Assembly: GCA_021772875.1 (NCBI GenBank)
Contig: JAJFLD010000128.1
Coordinates: 1 to 38,680 of the forward strand
Length of the DNA: 38,680 nucleotides
Direction: 5' to 3'
DNA from: Ghiorsea sp.
Lineage (GTDB): Bacteria > Pseudomonadota > Zetaproteobacteria > Mariprofundales > Mariprofundaceae
Position numbers and translations under genes: made by a program
Notes under the pieces: generated by a model
What the model was told of the DNA's origin: nothing
The model's database searches: none
The model's input: the letters and a program-made list of their open reading frames with translations, nothing else
In this document: positions 25,378 through 34,683 of the stretch, piece after piece
How positions within the stretch are numbered: position 1 is the first letter of the stretch
How the letters are laid out: each line of letters opens with the position of its first letter

Positions 25378-25406
25378 AAAGGCGGGCCTAGTGCTCGCCT
25401 TTTTTT
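25378..25406 (+). terminator. Intrinsic terminator after fba
   Basis: AAAGGCGGGC pairs with GCTCGCCTTT across CTAGT with one wobble pair, and the run of seven or more T residues overlaps the right arm. It ends the sugar-phosphate cluster. Confidence 0.9.
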
Positions 25407-25438
25407 ATAAAAAAATGGGTGTTAGATAAGGGGATTGT

Positions 25439-27289
25439 TTGAAAGACTTACTTTACATATGGAAGAGCCGGTGGTTTGCTTTTTTACACGATATGTCATG
25501 GGTGTTTCTTGCTGTTTATTTGGCCTACTCTTTCCGCTTTGATTTTGGTTTTATTCCAGCCAATCAAATTCATGGAGCACGACATTTACTTGAGGTTAGC
25601 TTACCTATACAAGCCTTAAGTTATTGGTACTTTGGTCTTTATCGTGGCATTTGGCGTTTTGCATCTATGCCCGATTTGAAACGTATTCTACAGTCTGTTT
25701 TTATTGGCGCGCTTGTTTCTTATTTTATTTTATTCATTTGGCTCAGGTTAGATGGCATCCCTAGATCAACATTGGTTTTGTATCCTATGTTGCTCATGGG
25801 TGGTTTGGCTTCTGTAAGGCTTTTATACCGTTGGTTAAAGGATAGGCGTTTTGATTTGTCTTCGGTGGAAGGTAAACGTGTACTTGTTTTGGGTGCAGGG
25901 CAAGCTGGAGAACTCTTGGTGCGCGATATGCTTAATTCTGGGAAATATATTCCTGTCGGTTTTTTGGATGATGATAGGAAGAAAAAAGGTATGGATATTC
26001 GAGGTGTTCGTGTTTTGGGTAGTTTGTCTGATTTAGCGTCATTGGCGCCAGACTTAAACATTGATGAAATCCTCATTGCCATGCCATCTGCCAAAACTAC
26101 GCTGTTGCAACAAATGGTCAAAACGTGTGCTGATTTACATCTTGTTTGCCGCACCGTGCCGTCATTACAAGAATTGGATAATCATCACCCAGCGGTGGGT
26201 AATTTAAGAAGCATTCGCTTGGAAGACTTGCTTGGTCGTAAAGAAGTGACATTGGATGATAAAAAGGTACATCACTTTATCCATAAAAAAAGAGTGATGG
26301 TAACTGGTGCAGGCGGATCGATAGGTTCAGAATTATGTCGGCAACTGATGCGGTTTCATCCCAGCCAATTGATTCTTGTTGATCATGCAGAGTTTAATTT
26401 ATATCAAATTGATCATGAACTGCAGCAATTAGAACACTATAAATCATGTGATGCTGTGTTGGGTGATATTCGTGATGCTGAGCGTATGGATTGGGTTTTC
26501 AGCCATTTTAAGCCTGAAATCATATTTAATGCAGCAGCATACAAACATGTGCCGTTGGTCGAACATAATCCAGCAGAGGGGATTAAAACAAATGTTTTAG
26601 GCACGTGTATGATTGCGGATATGGCAGCAAAATATAAGTGTAAATACTTTGTACAAGTCTCTACCGATAAAGCGGTGAACCCTGCTAATGTGATGGGTGC
26701 GACCAAACGGATGGCAGAGATTTATTGTCAAAACTTAAATGCGCGATGTGACACTGCATTTATTACCACACGGTTTGGTAATGTTTTGGGTTCAGCAGGT
26801 AGTGTGGTGCCACTATTTAAACAACAAATTGAAGCAGGTGGCCCTGTTACTGTTACACACGCAGAAATTACACGTTTTTTCATGACAATCCCCGAAGCTG
26901 TTTCGCTTATTTTACAAGCGGCAACCATGGGTGGTGGCGGTGAAATCTTTGTATTGGATATGGGCGAGCCTGTAAAAATTCGTGATATGGCAGAGCAGAT
27001 GATTCGTCTTGCTGGTTTAACGCCAGATAAGGATATAGCTATTGTTTATACAGGCTTGCGCCCAGGTGAAAAATTATATGAAGAGTTGTTTCATGCGGCT
27101 GAGGCTTTGCAAGGTACAATACATCCAAAAATCATGCTTTCGAATATACGTGAAGTGGATTGGGATGAAGTTCAAGAGCGTTTGCTTTTGATTCGTCAAG
27201 CTTGTGCAGGGCGGGATGTCACTGCCTTGATTCAACTCTTACAATTGCTCGTACCTGAATTTACACCCGACAAACGTCTATTCCATTAA
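25439..27289 (+). CDS. Membrane-bound nucleotide-sugar 4,6-dehydratase (WbpM/PglF/CapD family)
   Basis: 616 residues with a TTG start preceded by AAGGGG. Four hydrophobic segments lie within residues 15-130. Two Rossmann domains follow: the first with GAGQAG at 152-157, the second, catalytic, with TGAGGSIG near 289-296, STDKAVNP near 408 and VMGATKR near 420. In the catalytic triad the usual Tyr of YxxxK is replaced by Met (MGATK), as is known for the UDP-GlcNAc 4,6-dehydratases WbpM and PglF. The family converts UDP-GlcNAc to a 4-keto-6-deoxy sugar for surface polysaccharide or glycoprotein glycans. No other glycan genes neighbour it; the next gene is priA, sharing one base. Confidence 0.92.
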   Translation: MKDLLYIWKSRWFAFLHDMSWVFLAVYLAYSFRFDFGFIPANQIHGARHLLEVSLPIQALSYWYFGLYRGIWRFASMPDLKRILQSVFIGALVSYFILFIWLRLDGIPRSTLVLYPMLLMGGLASVRLLYRWLKDRRFDLSSVEGKRVLVLGAGQAGELLVRDMLNSGKYIPVGFLDDDRKKKGMDIRGVRVLGSLSDLASLAPDLNIDEILIAMPSAKTTLLQQMVKTCADLHLVCRTVPSLQELDNHHPAVGNLRSIRLEDLLGRKEVTLDDKKVHHFIHKKRVMVTGAGGSIGSELCRQLMRFHPSQLILVDHAEFNLYQIDHELQQLEHYKSCDAVLGDIRDAERMDWVFSHFKPEIIFNAAAYKHVPLVEHNPAEGIKTNVLGTCMIADMAAKYKCKYFVQVSTDKAVNPANVMGATKRMAEIYCQNLNARCDTAFITTRFGNVLGSAGSVVPLFKQQIEAGGPVTVTHAEITRFFMTIPEAVSLILQAATMGGGGEIFVLDMGEPVKIRDMAEQMIRLAGLTPDKDIAIVYTGLRPGEKLYEELFHAAEALQGTIHPKIMLSNIREVDWDEVQERLLLIRQACAGRDVTALIQLLQLLVPEFTPDKRLFH

Positions 27290-29412
27290 TGTTACCGAAT
27301 ACGCATGAGTGTATGGTTCGTGCCGTTGTTTTTGCACCACTCTGGCAAGAATTTGATTATATTTGGCCCAAAACATTGGATGAGCCAAAAGTAGGTATTC
27401 GCATTGTTGTTCCTTTTGGTTCTTCTACGCGACTTGCCCTTGTGGCTCAAGTACTTATAAATAATCCAACAGCAGAACTTAAAACTGTGCTGGATAGACT
27501 CGATAATAATGCTGTGTTTGATGCGCATTACCATCGTTGGTTAGAGAGAATTTCAGCTTATTATTTGCGTCCTAAAGGTGATGTTTATGCCCTAGCTCTA
27601 GCTTGGGCAGCAGATAAACAAAGGCGCTTTAGATGTTTGCATAACGCAAATTTGAAAGCATTTGATGTTCATTTAAGCCAAGCCTTTCAAACAAAAAGAG
27701 CTATTTCTCTAGCCACTGTAAGTTTGCACTGCCAGCAGGGTGAGGTGCAGTGGAGAGTTTTAAAAGCAGTGGATGCTGGGTTGCTTGAAGAAGTGGTAGT
27801 TGCCCCTGAAGCTATTGAAACCATGGCGCACCACAAGTTGGTATTGCGTCAAAGCCAGCAAAAGGCAGTGGATAACATGCTTGCGCAAACATCGTTTTTC
27901 CCTGTTTTGCTTTTTGGTTGCACAGGTTCAGGAAAAACGGAAGTTTATTTGCAAGCTGCTGAGCAGTTGGTGAAGCAGGGCAAACAAGTTTTGATTTTGG
28001 TGCCTGAAATTGGTTTGACGCCGATGTGGCAGACACGGTTAAAAGCGCGCTTTGAGCGAATTATCATATGGCATTCAGGTTTGACAGTGCGCGAGAAGAT
28101 TACGGCTAGGCATCAACTCGCCCAAACACAAGTATTGCTAGGCACACGTTCAGCTTTGTTTCTACCTTTACCAAACCTTGGTTTGATTGTTGTGGATGAA
28201 GAGCATGATACATCTTTTAAGCAACAAGATGGTGTGATGTATTCAGCTAGAGATATGAGTCTTTTATTAGCACAAGAGTTAAAAATACCTATTGTTTTAG
28301 GCTCTGCAACCCCAAGCCTTGAAAGCTGGAGACAAGTGCAGCAAGGGCAAATGACAAGCTTTCGTTTGCGCGAGCGAGTGCATGAGCATACCAGATTGGT
28401 GCCAGAAATTGTTGATATGCGCGGATCGAAAGTTGTTATTTCAGACACACTTTTACAACGATTAAAAGAGACCCATGCCCGTGGTGAACAAACGATGTTG
28501 TACCTTAATCGACGTGGATATGCACCTGCATTGCAGTGTACATCATGTGGCGATGTGCCAACATGTCGTTTGTGCAGCTTGCGTTTGACGCTGCATCGCA
28601 GGGATGGTTTGTTGCGCTGCCATACCTGTGATTACAAACAAAGGGTGGTAAAAACTTGCCAGCAGTGCGGTGAACAAGCTTATCTACCTTTAGGCTCGGG
28701 CACAGAAAGACTGGAAGATGATTTGTTGGCCGCTATGCCAGCATTAAAGTTGGCGCGTTTTGATCGTGATGTGATTCGCCATGCCAAGGACTTAACACAA
28801 GTGTTGACGGATTTTGAAGCAGGTAAGATCGATTGTCTGATTGGCACCCAGATGCTGGTTAAAGGCCATCATTTTCCCAATGTTACACTGGTGGGTGTTA
28901 TCAATGCCGATTTAGGAATGAATTTGCCTGATTTCAGAGCATCAGAGCGTTGGTGGCAGCAAATGACGCAAGTCTTTGGTAGAACAGGGCGTGGTGAGCA
29001 AGTAGGCAAGGTGGTGGTGCAAACATGGTCGCCAGAAGCGACATGGTTTTCTCGCCTTGATGAAAGTAAGGCAGAAGAAGTGCTCAATGAAGAATTAAGC
29101 CTTAGGCAAATGACAAATTTCCCACCTTATGCAAGATGGGTCAGGGTGGTTTTTTCAGCGGTGCGACATGAAAAGGCACTGCAAGCAGCACAGATGTTTG
29201 CCCAAGCATTAAAGCAGTGGCATGAGGTCAAGGTGAGTGGGCCTATGCCCTGTGCTTTGGAGCGATTGGCAGGGCGTTTTCGCTTTGAACTTATCATTCG
29301 CGATGAGAGCAGGAAACTACTTCCTTGGAAACTATTGCCTCTGATTCAGCAGATGAGAGTGCCAGCAGGCGTGCGTCAAAAAGTAGATGTTGATCCACAA
29401 GACTTGATGTGA
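27289..29412 (+). CDS. priA: Primosomal protein N' (replication restart helicase PriA)
   Basis: 707 residues, slightly shorter than E. coli PriA. The N-terminal DNA-binding domain precedes a superfamily 2 helicase core with Walker A GCTGSGKTEVY near residue 210 and the DEEH box near 303. Eight zinc-binding cysteines are present in the stretch beginning CTSCGDVPTCRLC and ending CQQCGE; GSGTERLEDDL and TQMLVKGHHFPNVTLVG follow. PriA recognises stalled forks and reloads the replisome. The first ATG shares a base with the upstream stop (TAATG); the ATG at 27313 (MVRAVVFAPLW) is an alternative start closer to the family N-terminus. Confidence 0.96.
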   Translation: MLPNTHECMVRAVVFAPLWQEFDYIWPKTLDEPKVGIRIVVPFGSSTRLALVAQVLINNPTAELKTVLDRLDNNAVFDAHYHRWLERISAYYLRPKGDVYALALAWAADKQRRFRCLHNANLKAFDVHLSQAFQTKRAISLATVSLHCQQGEVQWRVLKAVDAGLLEEVVVAPEAIETMAHHKLVLRQSQQKAVDNMLAQTSFFPVLLFGCTGSGKTEVYLQAAEQLVKQGKQVLILVPEIGLTPMWQTRLKARFERIIIWHSGLTVREKITARHQLAQTQVLLGTRSALFLPLPNLGLIVVDEEHDTSFKQQDGVMYSARDMSLLLAQELKIPIVLGSATPSLESWRQVQQGQMTSFRLRERVHEHTRLVPEIVDMRGSKVVISDTLLQRLKETHARGEQTMLYLNRRGYAPALQCTSCGDVPTCRLCSLRLTLHRRDGLLRCHTCDYKQRVVKTCQQCGEQAYLPLGSGTERLEDDLLAAMPALKLARFDRDVIRHAKDLTQVLTDFEAGKIDCLIGTQMLVKGHHFPNVTLVGVINADLGMNLPDFRASERWWQQMTQVFGRTGRGEQVGKVVVQTWSPEATWFSRLDESKAEEVLNEELSLRQMTNFPPYARWVRVVFSAVRHEKALQAAQMFAQALKQWHEVKVSGPMPCALERLAGRFRFELIIRDESRKLLPWKLLPLIQQMRVPAGVRQKVDVDPQDLM

Positions 29413-30254
29413 GTATGATTAATATCTTTTTCAAACTGGTAATTTTACCTATGAAATGCTTAAATACGAGCATGTTTTTTTTGCGTAATATCTTATTATT
29501 GCTTACTTTTTTTATGCAGGCTTTGGTTGCACAAGCGATGAGTTTTGATGTTCAAACCGAGCAGGTGAGATGGCAATACCAAGAATACGCGAAAGATATA
29601 ACAGGTTTCTCCGCATATTTACCATCTATATCCAATGGTCATGGTACATTACTTCAAATGCGCCTTAATGCAGAGCCTGATTTGAATTGGTCTTATGCAC
29701 TGCAAGTTTCATGGATGGCTCCAACATTATGGACACAAGAAACATGGCATACAACACAAACCAATGCTTTGCGTATTCAACAGCAAGATGTTCGTCTTGA
29801 TGTGTTGTATCGTGTTCAAGATGTTCAACTTGGATTATGGTTAGCCTACCGCCATCAAAAACAAAAACGCCGAGACTTTTTTGTGAATGGGAATTATACG
29901 CCTGTTGCTGGAGAGCCTATTCCCGAAGCAATCATAAGCCATTGGTTTGGTTTATCAGTGATACCCTGGGGCGGTGAAGATAAGCAACTTCAAGTTGCCC
30001 TTGAGGCGGCATTGCCACTTCAGGTGAAGGTAAATAATCCTTTGTTTGCTAAGCCATTTTCTAAAAATAATGGTTATAGGGCGGGCATCCATTTGCGCTG
30101 GCATTTTTTGCAGCGAACATTTGCTGTTTCAGGTTTACATGCAACATTAGGGTATGAGCTTCAAGAGCTGGGAGGAGAGAAAAAGGTGTCTGGAAACTTT
30201 TGGCCATATAATCGTTGGCAAATGCTCAGTTTTGGGTTGTTATACGCATGGTGA
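29409..30254 (+). CDS. Predicted exported, beta-rich protein of unknown function, upstream of gspC
   Basis: Up to 281 residues. A GTG at 29409 overlaps the priA stop; the ATG at 29451 gives a cleaner signal peptide (hydrophobic LRNILLLLTFF, cut predicted after VAQA). The mature part has alternating hydrophobic and polar residues, many Trp and Tyr, and ends with an aromatic residue (LLYAW), like an outer-membrane beta barrel. I do not recognise the family. The end overlaps the gspC start region, so it is coupled to the type II secretion genes and may serve that system. A role in secretion is inferred from position only. Confidence 0.7.
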   Translation: MSMINIFFKLVILPMKCLNTSMFFLRNILLLLTFFMQALVAQAMSFDVQTEQVRWQYQEYAKDITGFSAYLPSISNGHGTLLQMRLNAEPDLNWSYALQVSWMAPTLWTQETWHTTQTNALRIQQQDVRLDVLYRVQDVQLGLWLAYRHQKQKRRDFFVNGNYTPVAGEPIPEAIISHWFGLSVIPWGGEDKQLQVALEAALPLQVKVNNPLFAKPFSKNNGYRAGIHLRWHFLQRTFAVSGLHATLGYELQELGGEKKVSGNFWPYNRWQMLSFGLLYAW

Positions 30255-31114
30255 TGACAATTGAACAAAGTAGAAAAATATTATTATTTGCTCCGCGTTG
30301 GGTGGAAGTTACCATTGTTTTATTCGCTGCTTGGCTGCTGGCAGGTGCACTTGTCAGTTCAGGGGATACCTCAAAAACCAATAGCATGGTGGTGCCTCTA
30401 AGTGGCGACCAAACGAACGCATTGACTGTTGATACCCAGTTTTTACAGCAGGTTGCCTTGTTTGGTCAAGCCAAAAGCATAGCAAAAGAAGTAATCAAAT
30501 CGCCTGAAATTACGCCTGTGGTGGCAAGCCGCTTGAATATCAAGTTGATTGGTACGGTTGTGGCAGGGAAAAAATCTGCGGCCATGGTCACTGTTGATAA
30601 CAGTTCTAAGCAAGCTGTATTCTTTTTGGAAGAAGATATTCAACCAGGTGTTAAGCTTGAGCAAGTCGAGGCGACTGAAATCGTAGTCAATAATCATGGG
30701 AAACGTGAACGTATCAGTCTGGTGGGAGACAAAGCACTTGCAAATACAATGCCAGAGCGAGTAGTTGCAGCACCAGTACGGCAAATGCCTGATCGTATCA
30801 GCAAACGTATTGATAAGGCCAACTTACATAAACAAATGCGCAATTTTTCAACTTTGTTAAGTCAGGCACGTGTTAGCCCACATTTTACGGATAAAAAAGC
30901 AGATGGTTTTACCATCAGCGAGATAGTCAAAGGTTCTTTGTATGAGGAAATTGGTTTGCAAAATGGTGATGTGATTCAGAAGGTCAATGGTGAATCAGTC
31001 ACGAGTGCAGAGCAGGCTATGCGCATGTATCGTGAGTTACAAAATTCGACATTTATTGATGTTGAGATTAATCGCGGTGGTAATATTCAGCAGGTGAATT
31101 ATGCGATTCAATGA
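30248..31114 (+). CDS. gspC: Type II secretion system protein GspC (inner-membrane coupler with PDZ domain)
   Basis: About 288 residues. A short cytoplasmic N-terminus is followed by one transmembrane helix (VEVTIVLFAAWLLAGALV, roughly residues 17-35), the HR domain (LNIKLIGTVVAGKKSAAMV through GKRERISL) and a C-terminal PDZ domain (FTISEIVKGSLYEEIGLQNGDVIQKVNGESV). GspC links the inner-membrane platform to the secretin and helps select substrates. ATG codons at 30248 and 30254 overlap the upstream stop; neither has a clear ribosome-binding site, so translation is probably coupled. The order C-D-E-F that follows confirms the call. Confidence 0.92.
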   Translation: MVMTIEQSRKILLFAPRWVEVTIVLFAAWLLAGALVSSGDTSKTNSMVVPLSGDQTNALTVDTQFLQQVALFGQAKSIAKEVIKSPEITPVVASRLNIKLIGTVVAGKKSAAMVTVDNSSKQAVFFLEEDIQPGVKLEQVEATEIVVNNHGKRERISLVGDKALANTMPERVVAAPVRQMPDRISKRIDKANLHKQMRNFSTLLSQARVSPHFTDKKADGFTISEIVKGSLYEEIGLQNGDVIQKVNGESVTSAEQAMRMYRELQNSTFIDVEINRGGNIQQVNYAIQ

Positions 31115-31133
31115 GTTTAAAGGGTATAAAGAT

Positions 31134-33098
31134 ATGCAATTATTGAGTAAAATGAGAATTTATTTGTGGTTAGTGCTGATGTTAAGCAGTTCCACGGTTT
31201 GGGCACAAGATGTGACCATGAATTTTAAAAATGCTGATATTCGAGCATTCATTGAATTTGTTTCTGGTTTTTCCGGCAAAAACTTTTTGGTGGATAACCG
31301 CGTTAAAGGCAGCGTTACGATTGTTTCACCCACGCCAATCTCAGAAGCAGAAGCTTATGATGTCTTTCTGTCTGTTTTAGAAGTTAATGGTTTTGCAACT
31401 GTAGACAGTGGTTCAGTCATTAAAATTGTACCGCGCGCAGAGAGTAAACAAAAGGCTGTAAACGTGGGTGAGTCGGTGCGCGCACCCAATAATGATGAAG
31501 TCATGACGCAAGTTTTGCGTTTGAAATATGCTGATGCTCAGCAGTTGGTTGCCTTGTTGCGGCCATTGATTTCACCCAATAGCCATTTGGTGGCTTACCC
31601 GCGGGGTAATATGTTATTGCTTACGGATTCTTCGAGTAATATCCGACGCATTCAAGATATTATAAGACTGGTAGATCGCCAAGATGCAGTAGGTGTACAG
31701 TTGTTTCCATTGGAGCATGCCTCTGCCGATAAATTGGCAACAACCCTTTCTGGGCTCTATGCCACAGCAGGCCCGAATAGCCCAAATTCGATCAAAGCTT
31801 TGTCACACCAGCCAGGAAATATTTTGATTGTCGTGGCAGCCCCCCAAATGATTAATGAGGTTGCCGAAGTGGTGCATAAACTCGACATCAAACCGCAACC
31901 CAATTCAGGACGCTTACAAGTACGCTATTTGAAACACGGCAATGCAGAAGATGTAGCCAAGGTTTTAAATGAGCTTGTGGGTGGTGCCGCAGCAAAAACA
32001 GGGGCAGCGGGAAAAACACTTTTCTCTGGTGATGTAAAAATTGTAGCCGAGCCTGCCACCAATGCGCTTTTGATCACGGCTGATCCCAGTGATATGAATG
32101 CGATGAATGCGATTATTGATAAACTCGATGTACGTAGATTGCAGGTTTTGGTGGAGGCCTTGATTGTTGAGGTGAGCGGCAATGCGATAGAACGCTTTGG
32201 TGTGGATTGGATGTCGTCACAAGATTCTTTATTTGGCGTGCAAAATTTTGGTAATATTGGTGGTACAACGGGTACTGCAGCAGCACTTGCGGCCAATAGC
32301 ATTGCTACAACCCCTATAAGTAATGCGGCAGTATTGGCGGCGACTTCGCAGACAGGCTTAACCGTAGGCATTGCAAACAAGGCATTGACCATAGGTGCTT
32401 TGGTGCATGCCATGGAATCTGATGGTGATGCAAATGTGCTCTCAACGCCTAATTTATTAACGATGGATAATGAAGAAGCTGAAATTGTGGTTGGTAAAAA
32501 TGTGCCATTTATAACGGGAAGTAGCTCAACTTCGGGTGGTGTGACGAATCCATTCCAAACTATTGAACGTAAAGATGTGGGGTTAACACTTAGGGTGAAA
32601 CCGCAGATTTCAGAGGGTGATACGGTTCGTTTAGAATTGTATCAGGAGATTTCCAGTGTGGATGGTGAAACTGCCGGTGGCGGAGGGCTTACCACCAGTA
32701 AACGTTCTATCAAAACTGTGGTCTTAGCTAGTGATGGGGAGATGATTGTGCTCGGTGGTTTGATGCGTGATGATGTAAGCGATACTTCACAGCGTGTACC
32801 TTGTTTGAGTGCGATTCCTTTGGTGGGAGAGGCATTTCAATTTACAAATCATAGCCGAACAAAAACCAATCTAATGGTTTTTTTGCGCCCACACATCATT
32901 AAAAATTCGGACGACATTCAAACGATTACAAATGGAAAGTATAATGATATTCAAGGCCTTTATGAAAAACCCCTTGAAGGTGGTTCAATTCTCCTTCCTC
33001 GTGAAAGGAAATCGATGCCTAAAACACTTAAACCATCAGGAAATTTAACTTTGGAAGAAAAACTTCCGCCTAAAATGAAAGTGGAATCTGTAGAATAA
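31134..33098 (+). CDS. gspD: Type II secretion system secretin GspD
   Basis: 654 residues from the ATG at 31134, which has AAAGGG nine bases upstream and gives a standard signal peptide ending TVWAQ. The N0 domain (VTMNFKNADIRAFIEFVSGFSGKNFLVD) is followed by N1-N3 repeats (VLRLKYADAQQLVALLRPL, PLEHASADKLATTL, RYLKHGNAEDVAKVL) and the C-terminal secretin domain with the VLASDGEMIVLGGLMRD block. It forms the outer-membrane channel of the type II machine. An alternative in-frame start at 31101 overlaps gspC and would add 11 residues before the signal peptide. Confidence 0.96.
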   Translation: MQLLSKMRIYLWLVLMLSSSTVWAQDVTMNFKNADIRAFIEFVSGFSGKNFLVDNRVKGSVTIVSPTPISEAEAYDVFLSVLEVNGFATVDSGSVIKIVPRAESKQKAVNVGESVRAPNNDEVMTQVLRLKYADAQQLVALLRPLISPNSHLVAYPRGNMLLLTDSSSNIRRIQDIIRLVDRQDAVGVQLFPLEHASADKLATTLSGLYATAGPNSPNSIKALSHQPGNILIVVAAPQMINEVAEVVHKLDIKPQPNSGRLQVRYLKHGNAEDVAKVLNELVGGAAAKTGAAGKTLFSGDVKIVAEPATNALLITADPSDMNAMNAIIDKLDVRRLQVLVEALIVEVSGNAIERFGVDWMSSQDSLFGVQNFGNIGGTTGTAAALAANSIATTPISNAAVLAATSQTGLTVGIANKALTIGALVHAMESDGDANVLSTPNLLTMDNEEAEIVVGKNVPFITGSSSTSGGVTNPFQTIERKDVGLTLRVKPQISEGDTVRLELYQEISSVDGETAGGGGLTTSKRSIKTVVLASDGEMIVLGGLMRDDVSDTSQRVPCLSAIPLVGEAFQFTNHSRTKTNLMVFLRPHIIKNSDDIQTITNGKYNDIQGLYEKPLEGGSILLPRERKSMPKTLKPSGNLTLEEKLPPKMKVESVE

Positions 33099-33102
33099 CC
33101 CA

Positions 33103-34683
33103 ATGCAACATTTGAATCGTATTAGCAGTGATCAGGTAGATGAAACACGGTTGATGTGTTTTTCATTGCCTGTTTTGCGTGCAGGCCTTGTTTTACCACT
33201 CAAACCTACTGAAACCATGTTTAATCCTGTTGCTGTTTCAGAAGAATCAATGAATACAGCCACATGGCCTTGGGAGCTATTGGATGACTGTCGGCGCAAA
33301 TTTGGTGGTGAAGTACAACCCGTGCTTGTGCCCAAAGATGCGATTTTGATGGCGTTGAATCAGGCCTTTGATATGGCAAGTGCCTCGGCTGAACAAATGT
33401 TGGAAAACCTTGAAGATGGTGCGCTTGGTTTGGCCAAGGAATTAGAAGAAGTAGGTGATTTATTAGAATCTGAAGATGATGCACCTGTGATTCGGTTGGT
33501 GAACACACTGCTTTCACAAGCACTTAAAGATAGGGCCAGTGATATTCATATTGAACCATTTGAATCGCAAGTATTGGTTCGTTTTCGTATTGATGGGGTG
33601 TTGCACAGTGTAGTCAAACCACCAAAAGCCGTGCAGGCCGCTATGGTGAGTCGGATTAAAGTGATGGGTGGTTTGGACATTGCTGAAAAACGCCATCCTC
33701 AAGATGGGCGTTTTCGGGTCAAAGTGGCTGGTCGTGAAGTGGATGTACGTGTTTCAGTATTGCCAACAGCACACGGTGAGCGAGTGGTGATGCGTTTACT
33801 TGATCGCAGTGCGCAACTGCTTACCCTCAAAGATTTAGGCATGAGCCCTGCACAGCATCAAGTGATGAAAGGTGTGATTGCCGAACCGCACGGCATTGTA
33901 TTGGTTACTGGGCCAACGGGGTCGGGTAAAAGCACGACACTTTATGCGGCATTGATGGAAGTTGATCGTAAAAATCGCAATGTGATGACTATTGAAGATC
34001 CCATTGAATATCAGTTGGAAGGTGTGGGACAAATGCAAGTACAGCCCAAAATTGGGGTGACTTTTTCAGCAGGCCTGCGCTCTATTTTACGCCAAGACCC
34101 TGATATTGTGATGATTGGTGAAATTCGTGATTTAGAAACGGCTGAAATTGCGATTCAAGCATCATTAACCGGGCATATGGTGTTTGCAACATTACACACC
34201 AATGATGCTTTGTCGGCTATTGTACGTTTGCAGGATATGGGTGTTGAGCCTTATTTGGTGGCATCATCGTTGGTGATGGCACAAGCGCAGCGTTTGGTGC
34301 GTAGATTATGTGAACATTGCAAAACACCGCGTGAAATTCATAAAGGCGAATGGGAAACTTTAGACATTAAATCCGAGGCTATGGTAGATACATCGGTTGT
34401 TTATGATGCAGTCGGTTGTGAACACTGCCTAAACACAGGTTATATTGGACGGGTTGCCATTTATGAGCTGATGCCAATTACGCAAAAAATGCGCAATGCA
34501 ATTCATGATGGCATGGGTTTACCTGCCATGCGCAGACTCGCAGCCAAAGAAGGTGCAGTTTCATTGCGCCAAGATGGAGCTAGGCATATTGCAGCAGGCA
34601 AAACGACTTTTGATGAAGTATTGATGGCTACACGTGCAGATATTGTGTTAGAAACTGTAGCTGAAGTGGTAGCTCAAGCATGA
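33103..34683 (+). CDS. gspE: Type II secretion system ATPase GspE
   Basis: 526 residues. An N-terminal domain of about 130 residues leads to the ATPase core with Walker A GPTGSGKST near 270, the Asp box, Walker B DPDIVMIGEIRD and the His box TLHTNDA. The zinc-binding tetracysteine motif (CEHC near 404, CEHC near 439) is present, as is usual in GspE. The cytoplasmic hexamer powers assembly of the pseudopilus. The stop overlaps the gspF ATG by four bases. PilB is the alternative, but the secretin and GspC neighbours favour type II secretion. Confidence 0.95.
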   Translation: MQHLNRISSDQVDETRLMCFSLPVLRAGLVLPLKPTETMFNPVAVSEESMNTATWPWELLDDCRRKFGGEVQPVLVPKDAILMALNQAFDMASASAEQMLENLEDGALGLAKELEEVGDLLESEDDAPVIRLVNTLLSQALKDRASDIHIEPFESQVLVRFRIDGVLHSVVKPPKAVQAAMVSRIKVMGGLDIAEKRHPQDGRFRVKVAGREVDVRVSVLPTAHGERVVMRLLDRSAQLLTLKDLGMSPAQHQVMKGVIAEPHGIVLVTGPTGSGKSTTLYAALMEVDRKNRNVMTIEDPIEYQLEGVGQMQVQPKIGVTFSAGLRSILRQDPDIVMIGEIRDLETAEIAIQASLTGHMVFATLHTNDALSAIVRLQDMGVEPYLVASSLVMAQAQRLVRRLCEHCKTPREIHKGEWETLDIKSEAMVDTSVVYDAVGCEHCLNTGYIGRVAIYELMPITQKMRNAIHDGMGLPAMRRLAAKEGAVSLRQDGARHIAAGKTTFDEVLMATRADIVLETVAEVVAQA

